Shown piece by piece: positions 14,273-22,329 of a stretch of DNA of 64,000 nt. Source of the DNA: Streptomyces sp. SID8374 (GTDB taxonomy: Bacteria > Actinomycetota > Actinomycetes > Streptomycetales > Streptomycetaceae); the NCBI RefSeq assembly GCF_009865135.1, contig NZ_WWGH01000002.1:558001-622000 (forward strand), read 5' to 3'. The position numbers were made by a program, and so were the translations under genes. Within the stretch, counting starts at the first letter, position 1; the number at the start of each line of letters is the position of its first letter. The notes under the pieces were generated by a model that was not told where the DNA came from, ran no database searches, and saw only the letters and a program-made list of their open reading frames with translations.

Positions 14273-14512
14273 ATGTCTGGCGGCGAAGTACAAACCGGGA
14301 GTGCCCGTATCGTGCTCAGCGATCTCGTACCCGATGGAAGGACCATGGTGGAGGTCGTGCGCGGTGGTGACACCGTGATCTGCGTCCGCCGCGGCGAAAT
14401 GAGCGAAGCCCTGGTCGAGGAGTGGAACCAGCACCTGGCCCACGCCACCCGGTCCGGCTGTTGGCTACGCGCGGAGACAGGCGAGGAGCCTGCCGGTCGC
14501 CCACCCCTCTGA
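14273..14512 (+). CDS. Small hypothetical protein at the right end of the element
   Basis: The 79-residue product is strand-rich (ARIVLSDLVPDG, MVEVVRGGDTVICVRRGEM) and ends with a helical EALVEEWNQHL. No family was recognised. The ATG at 14273 is preceded by GGGGG; a GTG at 14234 in the same frame is possible. It lies 24 nt before the hairpin terminator that closes the element, so it is the last gene of the rightward unit that starts with the repressor. The 189-bp gap before it shows no gene and may hold a promoter. Confidence 0.55.
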   Translation: MSGGEVQTGSARIVLSDLVPDGRTMVEVVRGGDTVICVRRGEMSEALVEEWNQHLAHATRSGCWLRAETGEEPAGRPPL

Positions 14513-14535
14513 ACTTCAAACAGCACGAGAAAGCA

Positions 14536-14558
14536 GCGCCCTTTAAGGGCGCCTTTTT
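14536..14558 (+). terminator. Strong intrinsic terminator at the right end of the element
   Basis: An 8-bp perfect stem, GCGCCCTT (14536-14543) with AAGGGCGC (14545-14552), around a single-base loop at minimum, is followed by five T residues at 14554-14558. This is one of the few hairpin-plus-T-tract terminators of the window. It stops rightward transcription just before the yifB remnant, insulating dprA from promoters of the element. Confidence 0.85.
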
Positions 14559-14585
14559 CGTTGCTTCGATCTCGCCGTGGCGTGT
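14559..14585. other. Right attachment-site region (attR or attL), approximate
   Basis: The yifB protein sequence becomes recognisable at the codons for FDLAVACAV, from about 14565, while the sequence before it (terminator and T tract) belongs to the element. The crossover must therefore lie at about 14,559-14,567. No duplicated core can be shown because the other junction is outside the window. The target gene encodes a conserved protein, as is usual for large serine integrases; tyrosine integrases more often choose tRNA genes. Confidence 0.55.
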
Positions 14586-15947
14586 GCGGTCCTCGGTGCG
14601 GCCGAGCGGATCGACCCCGCCTCCATCGCCGACGTGGTGATGATCGGCGAGCTGGGCCTGGACGGCCGGGTCCGTCCCGTACGGGGAGTGCTCCCGGCCG
14701 TCCTCGCGGCGGCCGAGGCCGGATACCAGCAGGTGGTCGTCCCCGAGCAGACGGCCGGGGAGGCCGCGCTGGTGCCGGGCGTCTCGGTCCTCGGCGTCCG
14801 GAGCCTGCGGCAGCTCATCGCCGTCCTCTGCGACGAACCGGTGCCCGAGGAGCCCGTCGACGACCGGGGGCGCCCCGACGCGATGCTCGCCGGACTGATG
14901 GTCCCGGGCACCGGCCTCGGCGCCGGCCTGGCCCCGGCCTCCGCACGCGGCGAGGGCCACACCCCGGACCTGGCGGACGTGGCGGGACAGCCGCGTCCCC
15001 GCAAAGCTCTGGAGGTGGCGGCGGCCGGGGGACACCATCTGCTGTTCTCGGGTCCGCCGGGCGCGGGCAAGACCATGCTGGCCGAGCGGCTCTCGGCGGT
15101 CCTGCCGCCACTGACCCGGCAGGAATCCCTCGAAGTGACGGCGGTCCACTCCGTGGCGGGCATCCTCCCCCCGGGTGAACCGCTCGTCTCCCGGGCGCCG
15201 TACTGCGCCCCGCACCACTCGGCGACGATGCAGTCACTGGTGGGCGGCGGCAACGGGATGCCGAGGCCGGGAGCGGTCTCGCTGGCCCACCGCGGAGTGC
15301 TCTTCCTGGACGAGGCCCCGGAGTTCTCGGGCAAGGCCCTGGACGCGCTGCGGCAGCCGCTGGAGTCGGGCCATGTGGTGGTGGCGCGGGCGGCGGGGGT
15401 GGTGCGGCTGCCGGCCCGGTTCCTGATGGTGTTGGCCGCCAACCCGTGCCCCTGCGGGCGCCACACCCTCACCGGCGCGGGCTGCGAGTGCCCGCCCTCG
15501 GTGGTCCGCCGCTACCAGGCGCGCCTGTCCGGCCCCCTCCTGGACCGGGTGGACCTGCGGGTCGAGGTGGAGCCGGTCGACCGCGCGGACCTGCTGGAAC
15601 AGGGCGGCCGGGGCGAGCCCACGGCGGTGGTGGCCGCACGGGTTCGGGAGGCCAGGGCGCGGGCGGCGGAGCGGCTGGCCGGGACGCCGTGGACGACCAA
15701 CAGCGAGGTCCCCGGCCATGAGCTGCGGACCCGCCTGCTGGCGGCCCCCGGGGCGCTGGCGGCGGCGGAACGGGACCTGGAGCGCGGACTCCTCACGGCC
15801 CGGGGCTTGGACCGGGTGCTGCGGGTGGCCTGGACGGTGGCCGACCTGAGGGGCGCGCCCCGCCCGGAGGACCGTGACATCGCGGTCGCCCTGGAGCTGC
15901 GGACGGGCATCCAGCGCGGGGCGCCGATGGAGATGGGGGCGCTGTGA
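14562..15947 (+). pseudogene. YifB/ComM-family Mg-chelatase-like ATPase, 5' end removed by the element
   Basis: The readable frame gives about 460 residues: the end of the N-terminal Lon-like domain (FDLAVACAVL, VMIGELGLDGRVRPVRG), Walker A GPPGAGKT, Walker B LFLDEAPEFS and the C-terminal Mg-chelatase domain (ANPCPCGRH). About 90 N-terminal residues of the family are missing. An in-frame TAA inside the terminator (14544) blocks any upstream extension, and the first in-frame GTG (14577) has no ribosome binding site. ComM is a ring helicase for branch migration in transformation. If made, the fragment would keep the AAA+ core but lack the N-terminal domain. Its stop overlaps the dprA GTG. Confidence 0.9.
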
Positions 15948-17356
15948 GGAGGCTGGGGGAGGAGGGGCCTTCGCGGGAACCGGTCGCTGAGGGGCTGTGG
16001 CAGGAGCCGGTGCTCGGGGCGGCCTCGGAGCCGACGGGGCGGCGGGACGAGCCGGGACCGGGCGTGGGGCGGCCCGAGCGGGACCCGGAGCCGCGGGGGC
16101 GCGGGGATCGGTCGGGGCCGGGCGTGGGGCGGCCGGAGCGGGACCCGGAGCCGCGGGGGCGCGGGGGCCTGTCGGGACCTGGCTCGGGGCAGTCGGCGCG
16201 TGGGCCGGAGCCCGAGCGGGTGGCGCGGGCCGCGTTGACTCGGGTGCTGGAGCCGGGGGACGAGCGGGCCGGGGCGTGGCTGCGGCGGGCCGGGCCCGTC
16301 GCGTTGTTACGGGCGCTCCGCGTCGCGGACGGCTCCGCGGAGCGGCTGCCGGGGATGACCGCCGCACGGCTGGAGGGCTACCGGCTCCGGGCGGCGGCGG
16401 CCGAACCCGAGCGGGACCTGGCGGCGGTGGAAGCCCTGGGCGGGCGCCTCGTCTGCCCAGGGGACCAGGAGTGGCCGAGCCAACTCGACGACTTGGGGAA
16501 TGCCCGGCCCGTGGCGCTCTGGGTGCGCGGCAGCCCGGACCTACGGCTGTGGGCCCTGCGCTCGGTCGCGGTGGTCGGCGCGCGGGCCTGCACGCCGTAC
16601 GGGGCTCACATGGCGGCGACCCTCGGCGCCGGGCTCGCGGAGCGCGGCTGGGTGGTGGTGTCGGGCGCGGCGTTCGGCGTGGACGGGGCGGCGCACCGCG
16701 GGGTCCTGGCGGTGGGCGGCGCGACGGCGGCGGTGCTGGCCTGCGGGGTCGACGTCCCCTATCCGCGGGGCCATGCGGAGTTGATCGGACGAGTGGCCCA
16801 ACAGGGCCTGGTGGTCGCGGAGTTGCCGCCGGGCGCCCATCCCACCCGCAGTAGGTTCGTCCTGCGTAACCGGGTGATCGCCGCCCTGACCAGGGGAACG
16901 GTCGTCGTGGAGGCCGAGTACCGCAGCGGTTCCCTCGTCACCGCCCGGCAGGCACAGCGGCTCGGCCGGTCCGTGATGGGCGTGCCGGGCCCCGCCACCA
17001 GCGGGCTGTCGGCCGGTGTCCACGAACTGCTCCGCGGTGAGGGCGTGCTGGTCACCGACGCGTCCGAAGTCGCCGAGCTGATCGGGGAGATCGGCGACCT
17101 CGCACCGGACCGGCGCGGCCCGGTGCTGCCTCGGGACCGGCTGGGCCCGGCGGCGGCGAGGGTCCTCGACGCCCTCCCGTACCACGGTCCGGTCAGCCCC
17201 CGTGACCTCGCTCGCGGCGCAGGTCTGTCCGCCGACGAAACGCTCGGGCGACTGTACGAACTGCACTCACTGGGGTTCGTCGAACGCGAGGGCGACGCCT
17301 GGCGGTTGACGCCTCCGTCACCCTGCGACGGCGACGCACGGCGAGGCGGTTCTTGA
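15944..17356 (+). CDS. dprA: DNA-processing protein DprA/Smf
   Basis: The 470-residue protein binds ssDNA and loads RecA in transforming bacteria; its role in Streptomyces is unclear. The Rossmann core is clear: VAVVGARACTPYG, GWVVVSGAAFGVDGAAHRG, VDVPYPRGH, RSRFVLRNRVIAAL and VVVEAEYRSGSLVTA. A winged-helix DML1-like end follows (ARVLDALPYHGPVSPRDLA). The first ~85 residues are unusual, made of a 20-residue tandem repeat encoded by 60-bp DNA repeats. A TTA codon at 16307-16309 makes it bldA-dependent in principle. The GTG start overlaps the yifB stop as GTGA, so translation was coupled to a gene now broken by the element; a downstream start past the repeat is possible. Confidence 0.9.
   Translation: MRRLGEEGPSREPVAEGLWQEPVLGAASEPTGRRDEPGPGVGRPERDPEPRGRGDRSGPGVGRPERDPEPRGRGGLSGPGSGQSARGPEPERVARAALTRVLEPGDERAGAWLRRAGPVALLRALRVADGSAERLPGMTAARLEGYRLRAAAAEPERDLAAVEALGGRLVCPGDQEWPSQLDDLGNARPVALWVRGSPDLRLWALRSVAVVGARACTPYGAHMAATLGAGLAERGWVVVSGAAFGVDGAAHRGVLAVGGATAAVLACGVDVPYPRGHAELIGRVAQQGLVVAELPPGAHPTRSRFVLRNRVIAALTRGTVVVEAEYRSGSLVTARQAQRLGRSVMGVPGPATSGLSAGVHELLRGEGVLVTDASEVAELIGEIGDLAPDRRGPVLPRDRLGPAAARVLDALPYHGPVSPRDLARGAGLSADETLGRLYELHSLGFVEREGDAWRLTPPSPCDGDARRGGS
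16055..16210 (+). repeat. 60-bp tandem repeat inside dprA, about 2.5 copies
   Basis: Units 16055-16114 and 16115-16174 differ at only a few positions and a third, diverged partial copy follows to about 16210. Because 60 is a multiple of three, each unit adds 20 residues (GPGVGRPERDPEPRGRG plus three) to the DprA N-terminus, so copy number can vary without breaking the frame. Confidence 0.8.
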
Positions 17357-17610
17357 CCTGGAGCATTCGGGTGAAAAGGTAAGGCCGATGACCTCGCACG
17401 ATCGATCGGTGACCTGCCGGGGGCCCTCGCCCGCGACGACGGCACCGGCTCCCGGCAGGCGCGGGCGGCGTGAACGGCAGAACGCAATCACGCAGCCCGG
17501 ATCTCCGCTCCTGTGCGGACTGCGACACCGCAGTCACGCTACGCTCACAAGGATTCCGCCCCAGACAAAAGTCCCCCAGCACTTCACGGCAGAACGGCTC
17601 AAGGCACCAC

Positions 17611-18447
17611 ATGCCCCAGCACACCTCCGGGTCTGACCGCGCGGCAGTACCACCGGTTGCGCGTGGCACTGTGCGCCCTCCCGCCCCCTCCTCCCTCGAC
17701 GAACTGTGGCGCTCCTACAAGACCACCGGCGACGAGCGGCTGCGGGAGCAGCTGATCCTGCACTACTCGCCGCTCGTCAAGTACGTCGCGGGCCGGGTGA
17801 GTGTGGGGCTGCCGTCCAACGTGGAGCAGGCGGACTTCGTCTCCTCCGGAGTCTTCGGACTGATCGACGCCATCGAGAAGTTCGACATCGAACGGGCCAT
17901 CAAGTTCGAGACGTACGCGATCACCAGGATCCGCGGCGCGATGATCGACGAACTGCGGGCACTCGACTGGATCCCCCGCTCCGTACGGCAGAAGGCGCGG
18001 AACGTGGAGCGCGCCTACGCCACGCTGGAGGCGCAGCTGCGGCGCACCCCGTCCGAGTCCGAGGTCGCCTCGGAGATGGGCATCGCCCTGGAGGAACTGC
18101 ACGCGGTTTTCAGCCAGTTGTCGCTGGCCAATGTGGTCGCCCTGGAGGAGCTGCTGCACGTCGGCGGGGAGGGCGGCGACCGGCTGAGCCTGATGGACAC
18201 CCTGGAGGACACCGCCGCCGACAACCCGGTGGAGGTCGCCGAGGACCGCGAGCTCAGACGGCTGCTCGCGCGCGCCATCAACACGCTCCCCGACCGCGAG
18301 AAGACCGTGGTGACCCTCTACTACTACGAGGGCCTGACCCTCGCGGAGATCGGTAACGTCCTCGGTGTCACGGAGAGCCGGGTCAGCCAGATCCACACCA
18401 AATCCGTCCTCCAGCTCCGGGCCAAACTGGCCGACGCCGGTCGCTGA
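17611..18447 (+). CDS. whiG: Sporulation sigma factor WhiG (FliA family)
   Basis: The 278-residue protein has sigma region 2 (LILHYSPLVKYVAGRV, FGLIDAIEKFD, KFETYAITRIRGAMIDELR), region 3 (RRTPSESEVASEMG) and region 4 with the recognition helix (LTLAEIGNVLGVTESRVSQIH). The length matches Streptomyces WhiG, which starts aerial hyphae on the path to septation by transcribing whiH and whiI. RsiG with c-di-GMP is the known antagonist in other species. The ATG at 17611 follows CAAGG. The 254-bp gap between dprA and this gene has no open gene and should hold its promoter, so it is probably independent of the broken yifB unit. Confidence 0.95.
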   Translation: MPQHTSGSDRAAVPPVARGTVRPPAPSSLDELWRSYKTTGDERLREQLILHYSPLVKYVAGRVSVGLPSNVEQADFVSSGVFGLIDAIEKFDIERAIKFETYAITRIRGAMIDELRALDWIPRSVRQKARNVERAYATLEAQLRRTPSESEVASEMGIALEELHAVFSQLSLANVVALEELLHVGGEGGDRLSLMDTLEDTAADNPVEVAEDRELRRLLARAINTLPDREKTVVTLYYYEGLTLAEIGNVLGVTESRVSQIHTKSVLQLRAKLADAGR

Positions 18448-18540
18448 AAGTCCGCCTTCCGGCCACTCCGACCGAGGCCGATCCTTTCCCTCCGGCCACC
18501 CGGACCGACGCTCTGCCCTTCCCTCCGGCAGCCGCCGCCG

Positions 18541-18546
18541 TAGAGT
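18541..18546 (+). promoter_or_regulatory. -10 element of a likely leaderless promoter
   Basis: TAGAGT is followed by exactly six bases and then the GTG of the TetR-family gene at 18553. No ribosome binding site is present in between. A TANNNT box six to seven bases ahead of a start codon is the usual form of leaderless Streptomyces promoters. Confidence 0.55.
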
Positions 18547-18552
18547 GGATAC

Positions 18553-19134
18553 GTGCCCAGGATTCGAGCGGCCTCCGTGGCCGAGCACCGGACCATGCAG
18601 CGCGGCGCCCTCCTGGACGCCGCGCGCTCCCTGCTGTCCGAGGGCGGTACGGAGGCGCTGACCTTCCCCGCACTCGCCGAGCGCACGGGCCTTGCCCGGT
18701 CCTCCGTGTACGAGTACTTCCGCTCCCGCGCCGCCGTCGTCGAGGAGCTCTGCGCCGTCGACTTCCCCGTCTGGGCGGCCGAGGTCGAGAACGCGATGGA
18801 GCGCGCCGAGACCCCCGAGGCGAAGATCGAGGCGTATGTGCGCCGCCAACTCGACCTTGTCGGGGACCGCCGCCACCGGGCGGTCGTCGCGATCTCCGCG
18901 AGCGAGCTGGACGCCGGCGCCCGGGAGAAGATCCGGGCCGCGCACGGCGGGCTGATCGCCATGATCGTCGAAGCGCTGGGCGACCTCGGCCACACCCAGC
19001 CGAGGCTCGCCGCGATGCTCCTCCAAGGCTCGGTGGACGCCGCCGTGCGCCGTATCGAGTTGAGCGTGGCGGAGGAGCCGGGTGTCATCGCGGACACCGC
19101 CGTCGCGATGATCCTGCGCGGCGTACGCGGCTGA
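18553..19134 (+). CDS. TetR-family transcription regulator
   Basis: The 193-residue protein has the TetR HTH at residues about 20-60 (GALLDAARSLLSEGG, LTFPALAERTGLARSSVYEYF) and a helical ligand-binding C-terminal domain (AYVRRQLDLVGDRRHRAVV, MLLQGSVDAAVRRIEL). Targets and ligand are unknown. It appears to be translated from a leaderless transcript. Its last 50 nt overlap the 3' end of the M23 peptidase gene on the opposite strand, so the two mRNAs are complementary there. Confidence 0.88.
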   Translation: MPRIRAASVAEHRTMQRGALLDAARSLLSEGGTEALTFPALAERTGLARSSVYEYFRSRAAVVEELCAVDFPVWAAEVENAMERAETPEAKIEAYVRRQLDLVGDRRHRAVVAISASELDAGAREKIRAAHGGLIAMIVEALGDLGHTQPRLAAMLLQGSVDAAVRRIELSVAEEPGVIADTAVAMILRGVRG

Positions 19135-20056
19135 GCACGGCGGCCCGCGGCGCCGCCGCCCCTTCTGGCCCGGGCACCCCTTCCGGTTCAGCCACGCCTT
19201 CCGGTGCCAGTGTCCCGCCCGGTCCCGGTACCCCGCCCGGTTCCGGCACCCCGCCCGGTCCCGCGCCCGGTTCCGGCACACCGAACACCGGCAGCAGCCG
19301 TGACGGGCCGCGCCGCAGAAGGCCGGGCGGCAGCAGCGTGAGCGGGTTGAGGTACGCCTCGCCCCGCCGCAGCCCCCAGTGCAGACAGCCCGAGGCGCAG
19401 TGGAACGGCCCCGCCTCCAGCACCCCGACCGGCTGCCCCGCGACGACCTGGTCGCCCCTGTCCACCAGCGCCCGCACCGGCTCGTACGTCGTGCGCAGCG
19501 GCGGCGCCCCGCTCCCGGCCAACTCGACGACGAGCACCCCGCGCCCGGCCACCCGCCCCGCGAACGAGACCCGGCCGGTGGCGGCGGCCAGGACCGCGTC
19601 GCCCGGCCGGGCCGCCAGGTCGGCGCCGCGGTGGCCGGGCCCGTACGGGGTGGCGGGCGGATCCCACCCCCGTAACACCGCAGGTCTCCCGGCCAGCGGC
19701 CAGACAGGCCCCCCGTCCAGCTCCGCGAACGTCCCGCCGGTGTCCTCGGTGTCCTCGCTGTCTTCGGTGTCCTCAGAGCCTTCAGAGCGCTCAGCGCCCT
19801 CGGCGTCCGCGCCAGCCACAGCGCCCTGACCGTCCCCGTCCGGCCCGCCCGCCACCGGAGGCTCCTCCTCGTCAGCACCCGCCCCCGCAGTCGTCCGCAC
19901 CTCCTCGGCCCCAGCAGCAGGCAGCAGCCGCACTCCGGCCGACAGCCCGCCTGGCGCCTTCGGTAGCGCCGCCACCAGGGCCACGACCAGCAGGAACATC
20001 GGCACGCGCCACCGGAGCGGGCCGGGCGTACGAGGTGACAGGCTCAGGAATCGCAT
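19085..20056 (-). CDS. M23-family peptidase, membrane-anchored or secreted
   Basis: The 323-residue product has an N-terminal hydrophobic segment (FLLVVALVAALPKA), an acidic Ser/Glu/Asp/Thr-rich linker, then an M23 domain. This shows YGPGHRGADLAA (His and Asp metal ligands), ARPGDAVLAAATGRV, GDQVVAGQPVGVL and LHWGLRRGE, in which the usual H-x-H is reduced to one His and a Trp. Domain order matches LytM-like cell-wall peptidases, but with a changed HxH it may be a non-catalytic activator of the NlpD/EnvC type. A C-terminal tail of PEPGG/VPGPG repeats is unusual. It lies convergent to the TetR gene. Confidence 0.8.
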   Translation of the reverse strand: MRFLSLSPRTPGPLRWRVPMFLLVVALVAALPKAPGGLSAGVRLLPAAGAEEVRTTAGAGADEEEPPVAGGPDGDGQGAVAGADAEGAERSEGSEDTEDSEDTEDTGGTFAELDGGPVWPLAGRPAVLRGWDPPATPYGPGHRGADLAARPGDAVLAAATGRVSFAGRVAGRGVLVVELAGSGAPPLRTTYEPVRALVDRGDQVVAGQPVGVLEAGPFHCASGCLHWGLRRGEAYLNPLTLLPPGLLRRGPSRLLPVFGVPEPGAGPGGVPEPGGVPGPGGTLAPEGVAEPEGVPGPEGAAAPRAAVLSRVRRAGSSRRRCPR

Positions 20057-20333
20057 GGACCAACGCTCCCCCGGACGGCCGGATTCCGGGGATCATGGAC
20101 CGCCCCTGTGGACTACTCCCCGGTTGTGGATATCGCCGTCACCCGGCACTCAGCGGGTCCCGTACACTTCTTGTGGCGATCCGGGTCACCGGGTCGACTT
20201 CGCACGCCCCGCCACCTCCCTCTTCCGAGATGGTGGCCGCGCCCCTCGGTCCCTCGTGGCACGGCGCGTCGGGGCGTCAGGCGCGAGCGCAAACCTGCGG
20301 TCGCGATAACCGAGCACCTCAAGGAGTACGGCC

Positions 20334-21260
20334 ATGGCCGTCGTCACGATGCGGGAGCTGCTGGAAAGCGGCGTCCACTTCGGTCACCAGACCCGTCGCT
20401 GGAACCCGAAGATGAAGCGCTTCATCTTCACCGAGCGCAACGGCATCTACATCATCGACCTGCTCCAGTCGCTGTCGTACATCGACCGCGCCTACGAGTT
20501 CGTCAAGGAGACCGTCGCCCACGGCGGCTCCATCATGTTCGTGGGTACGAAGAAGCAGGCCCAGGAGGCCATCGCCGAGCAGGCGACGCGCGTCGGCATG
20601 CCGTACGTCAACCAGCGTTGGCTCGGTGGCATGCTCACCAACTTCTCCACCGTCTACAAGCGCCTTCAGCGTCTGAAGGAGCTGGAGCTCATCGACTTCG
20701 AGGACGTGGCCGCCTCCGGCCTCACCAAGAAGGAGCTCCTGGTCCTCTCGCGTGAGAAGGCCAAGCTGGAGAAGACCCTCGGTGGTATCCGCGAGATGCA
20801 GAAGGTGCCCAGCGCCGTCTGGATCGTCGACACCAAGAAGGAGCACATCGCCGTCGGTGAGGCGCGCAAGCTCCACATCCCGGTCGTCGCGATCCTCGAC
20901 ACCAACTGCGACCCCGACGAGGTCGACTACAAGATTCCGGGCAACGACGACGCGATCCGCTCCGTCACCCTGCTCACCCGCGTGATCGCCGACGCCGTCG
21001 CCGAGGGCCTCATCGCCCGTTCCGGTGCCGCCACCGGTGACTCGAAGCCGGGCGAGAAGGCCGCCGGCGAGCCGCTGGCCGAGTGGGAGCGCGACCTGCT
21101 CGAGGGCGACAAGAAGGACGAGACCGCGGCTGCCGCCGAGGTCCAGTCCTCCGCCGAGACCGAGAAGGTCGCCGACGCCGAGAAGCCGGCCGAGGCCGTC
21201 GCCGAGGCCGAGGCCGCTGCCGAGGCTCCCGCCGCCGACGCGGACGCCGAGCAGGCCTGA
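20334..21260 (+). CDS. rpsB: Small ribosomal subunit protein S2
   Basis: The 308-residue product starts MAVVTMRELLESGVHFGHQTRRWNPKM-like, the S2 signature, and continues through the RNA-binding core (TNFSTVYKRL, PSAVWIVDTKKE). From residue ~240 a long Ala/Glu-rich acidic tail follows, as in other Streptomyces S2 proteins. The ATG at 20334 has AAGGAG seven bases ahead. The 277-bp upstream region contains no gene and should hold the rpsB-tsf promoter and any S2 autoregulatory leader; I could not identify a known leader motif. Confidence 0.97.
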   Translation: MAVVTMRELLESGVHFGHQTRRWNPKMKRFIFTERNGIYIIDLLQSLSYIDRAYEFVKETVAHGGSIMFVGTKKQAQEAIAEQATRVGMPYVNQRWLGGMLTNFSTVYKRLQRLKELELIDFEDVAASGLTKKELLVLSREKAKLEKTLGGIREMQKVPSAVWIVDTKKEHIAVGEARKLHIPVVAILDTNCDPDEVDYKIPGNDDAIRSVTLLTRVIADAVAEGLIARSGAATGDSKPGEKAAGEPLAEWERDLLEGDKKDETAAAAEVQSSAETEKVADAEKPAEAVAEAEAAAEAPAADADAEQA

Positions 21261-21280
21261 CACCCGTCACGGCTGCTGAC

Positions 21281-21314
21281 GGCGGGGGCCGGCGCCACAA
21301 GCGCCGCCCCCGCC
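21281..21314 (+). terminator. Hairpin between rpsB and tsf
   Basis: Fifteen bases (21281-21295) pair with 21301-21314 around a CACAA loop with one bulged base. There is no T tract. Location 20 nt after rpsB and 45 nt before tsf suggests partial termination that lowers tsf relative to rpsB. Confidence 0.55.
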
Positions 21315-21359
21315 GTTCACCCGTAGATCTTTCAGACTTCGAAAGAGACATACAGACTC

Positions 21360-22196
21360 ATGGCGAACTACACCGCCGCTGACGTCAAGAAGCTCCGTGA
21401 GCTCACCGGCGCCGGCATGATGGACTGCAAGAAGGCACTCGACGAGGCCGACGGCAACGTCGACAAGGCCGTCGAGGCGCTCCGTATCAAGGGCCAGAAG
21501 GGCGTCGCCAAGCGCGAGGGCCGCTCCGCCGAGAACGGTGCCGTCGTCTCCCTCGTCTCCGACGACAAGACGTCCGGCGTCCTGCTCGAGCTGAAGTGCG
21601 AGACGGACTTCGTCGCCAAGGGTGACAAGTTCCAGGCCGTCGCCAACGCGCTGGCCGCGCACGTCGCCGCCACCTCCCCGGCCGACATCCAGGCGCTGCT
21701 CGCCTCGGAGATCGAGCCCGGCAAGACCGTGCAGGCGTACGTCGACGAGGCCAACGCCAACCTCGGCGAGAAGATCGTCCTGGACCGCTTCGCGCAGTTC
21801 ACCGGCGCCTTCGTCTCCGTGTACATGCACCGCACCATGCCCGACCTGCCCCCGCAGATCGGTGTCCTGGTCGAGCTGGACAAGGCCGACGCCGAGCTGG
21901 CCAAGGGCATTGCCCAGCACATCGCCGCCTTCGCCCCGAAGTACCTCTCCCGTGAGGACGTCCCGGCCGAGGTCGTCGAGGCCGAGCGCCGCGTCGCCGA
22001 GGAGACCACCCGCGCCGAGGGCAAGCCCGAGGCCGCCCTCCCGAAGATCGTCGAGGGTCGCGTCAACGGCTTCTTCAAGGAGGCCACCCTCCTCGGCCAG
22101 CCGTACGCGCTGGACGCCAAGAAGTCCGTCCAGAAGGTCCTGGACGAGGCCGGTGTCACCCTGAAGCGCTTCTCGCGCATCAAGGTCGGCATCTGA
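21360..22196 (+). CDS. tsf: Elongation factor Ts
   Basis: The 278-residue product begins with the EF-Ts UBA-like domain (VKKLRELTGAGMMDCKKAL) and has the core dimerisation and EF-Tu-binding regions (LLELKCETDFVAK, HIAAFAPKYLS, EATLLGQPYALD). It is the nucleotide exchange factor for EF-Tu. Length agrees with Streptomyces homologues. The upstream ribosome binding site is weak (GAAAGAG, distant), consistent with expression coupled to rpsB. Confidence 0.97.
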   Translation: MANYTAADVKKLRELTGAGMMDCKKALDEADGNVDKAVEALRIKGQKGVAKREGRSAENGAVVSLVSDDKTSGVLLELKCETDFVAKGDKFQAVANALAAHVAATSPADIQALLASEIEPGKTVQAYVDEANANLGEKIVLDRFAQFTGAFVSVYMHRTMPDLPPQIGVLVELDKADAELAKGIAQHIAAFAPKYLSREDVPAEVVEAERRVAEETTRAEGKPEAALPKIVEGRVNGFFKEATLLGQPYALDAKKSVQKVLDEAGVTLKRFSRIKVGI

Positions 22197-22213
22197 GTCC
22201 GTCCGGGCGAACA

Positions 22214-22239
22214 GCACCGGACCCGATAGGGTCTGGTGC
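22214..22239 (+). terminator. Hairpin after tsf
   Basis: GCACCGGACCC (22214-22224) pairs with 22229-22239 around a GATA tetraloop, with one G-T pair. It lies 18 nt after the tsf stop and has no T tract. It probably ends or attenuates the rpsB-tsf transcript. Confidence 0.6.
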
Positions 22240-22284
22240 AGTCGACGGCCGCACCCACGCCGGACGACCGCAGATCTGACGAGG

Positions 22285-22329
22285 AGGCCATTGCCGCTGT
22301 AGGGACACCAGACCCACCGGCAATGGCCT
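22285..22329 (+). terminator. 12-bp perfect hairpin ahead of pyrH
   Basis: AGGCCATTGCCG (22285-22296) pairs perfectly with 22318-22329; the following bases are TCTTCG. It lies directly before the pyrH ribosome binding site (about 22344), so it may act as a terminator/attenuator or as a leader structure controlling pyrH. Confidence 0.55.

Larger units (their letters stand above)
1..14564. mobile_element. Right part of an integrated phage-like element (prophage or phage-derived island)
   Basis: This stretch has phage-type content (Prim-Pol/helicase, Cas4-like exonuclease, RusA-like resolvase, C5 methyltransferase, two WhiB-like proteins, divergent HTH regulators) in a compact leftward chain of short, overlapping genes. 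It stops abruptly where the yifB reading frame resumes without its N-terminal coding part, which marks the right junction. No integrase, capsid, portal or terminase gene is visible, so the element must continue left of the window or be a defective or satellite element. The right boundary is good to about 20 nt; the left boundary is not in the window. Confidence 0.85.

Noticed and set aside
14577..15947. Treating yifB as an intact gene starting at GTG 14577
   Set aside because: There is no ribosome binding site and the family's first ~90 residues are absent; the upstream sequence belongs to the element.
17599..19878. A 759-codon leftward frame opposite whiG and the TetR gene
   Set aside because: It overlaps whiG completely in antisense and shows no protein-like segments; only the M23 gene in another frame is real there.
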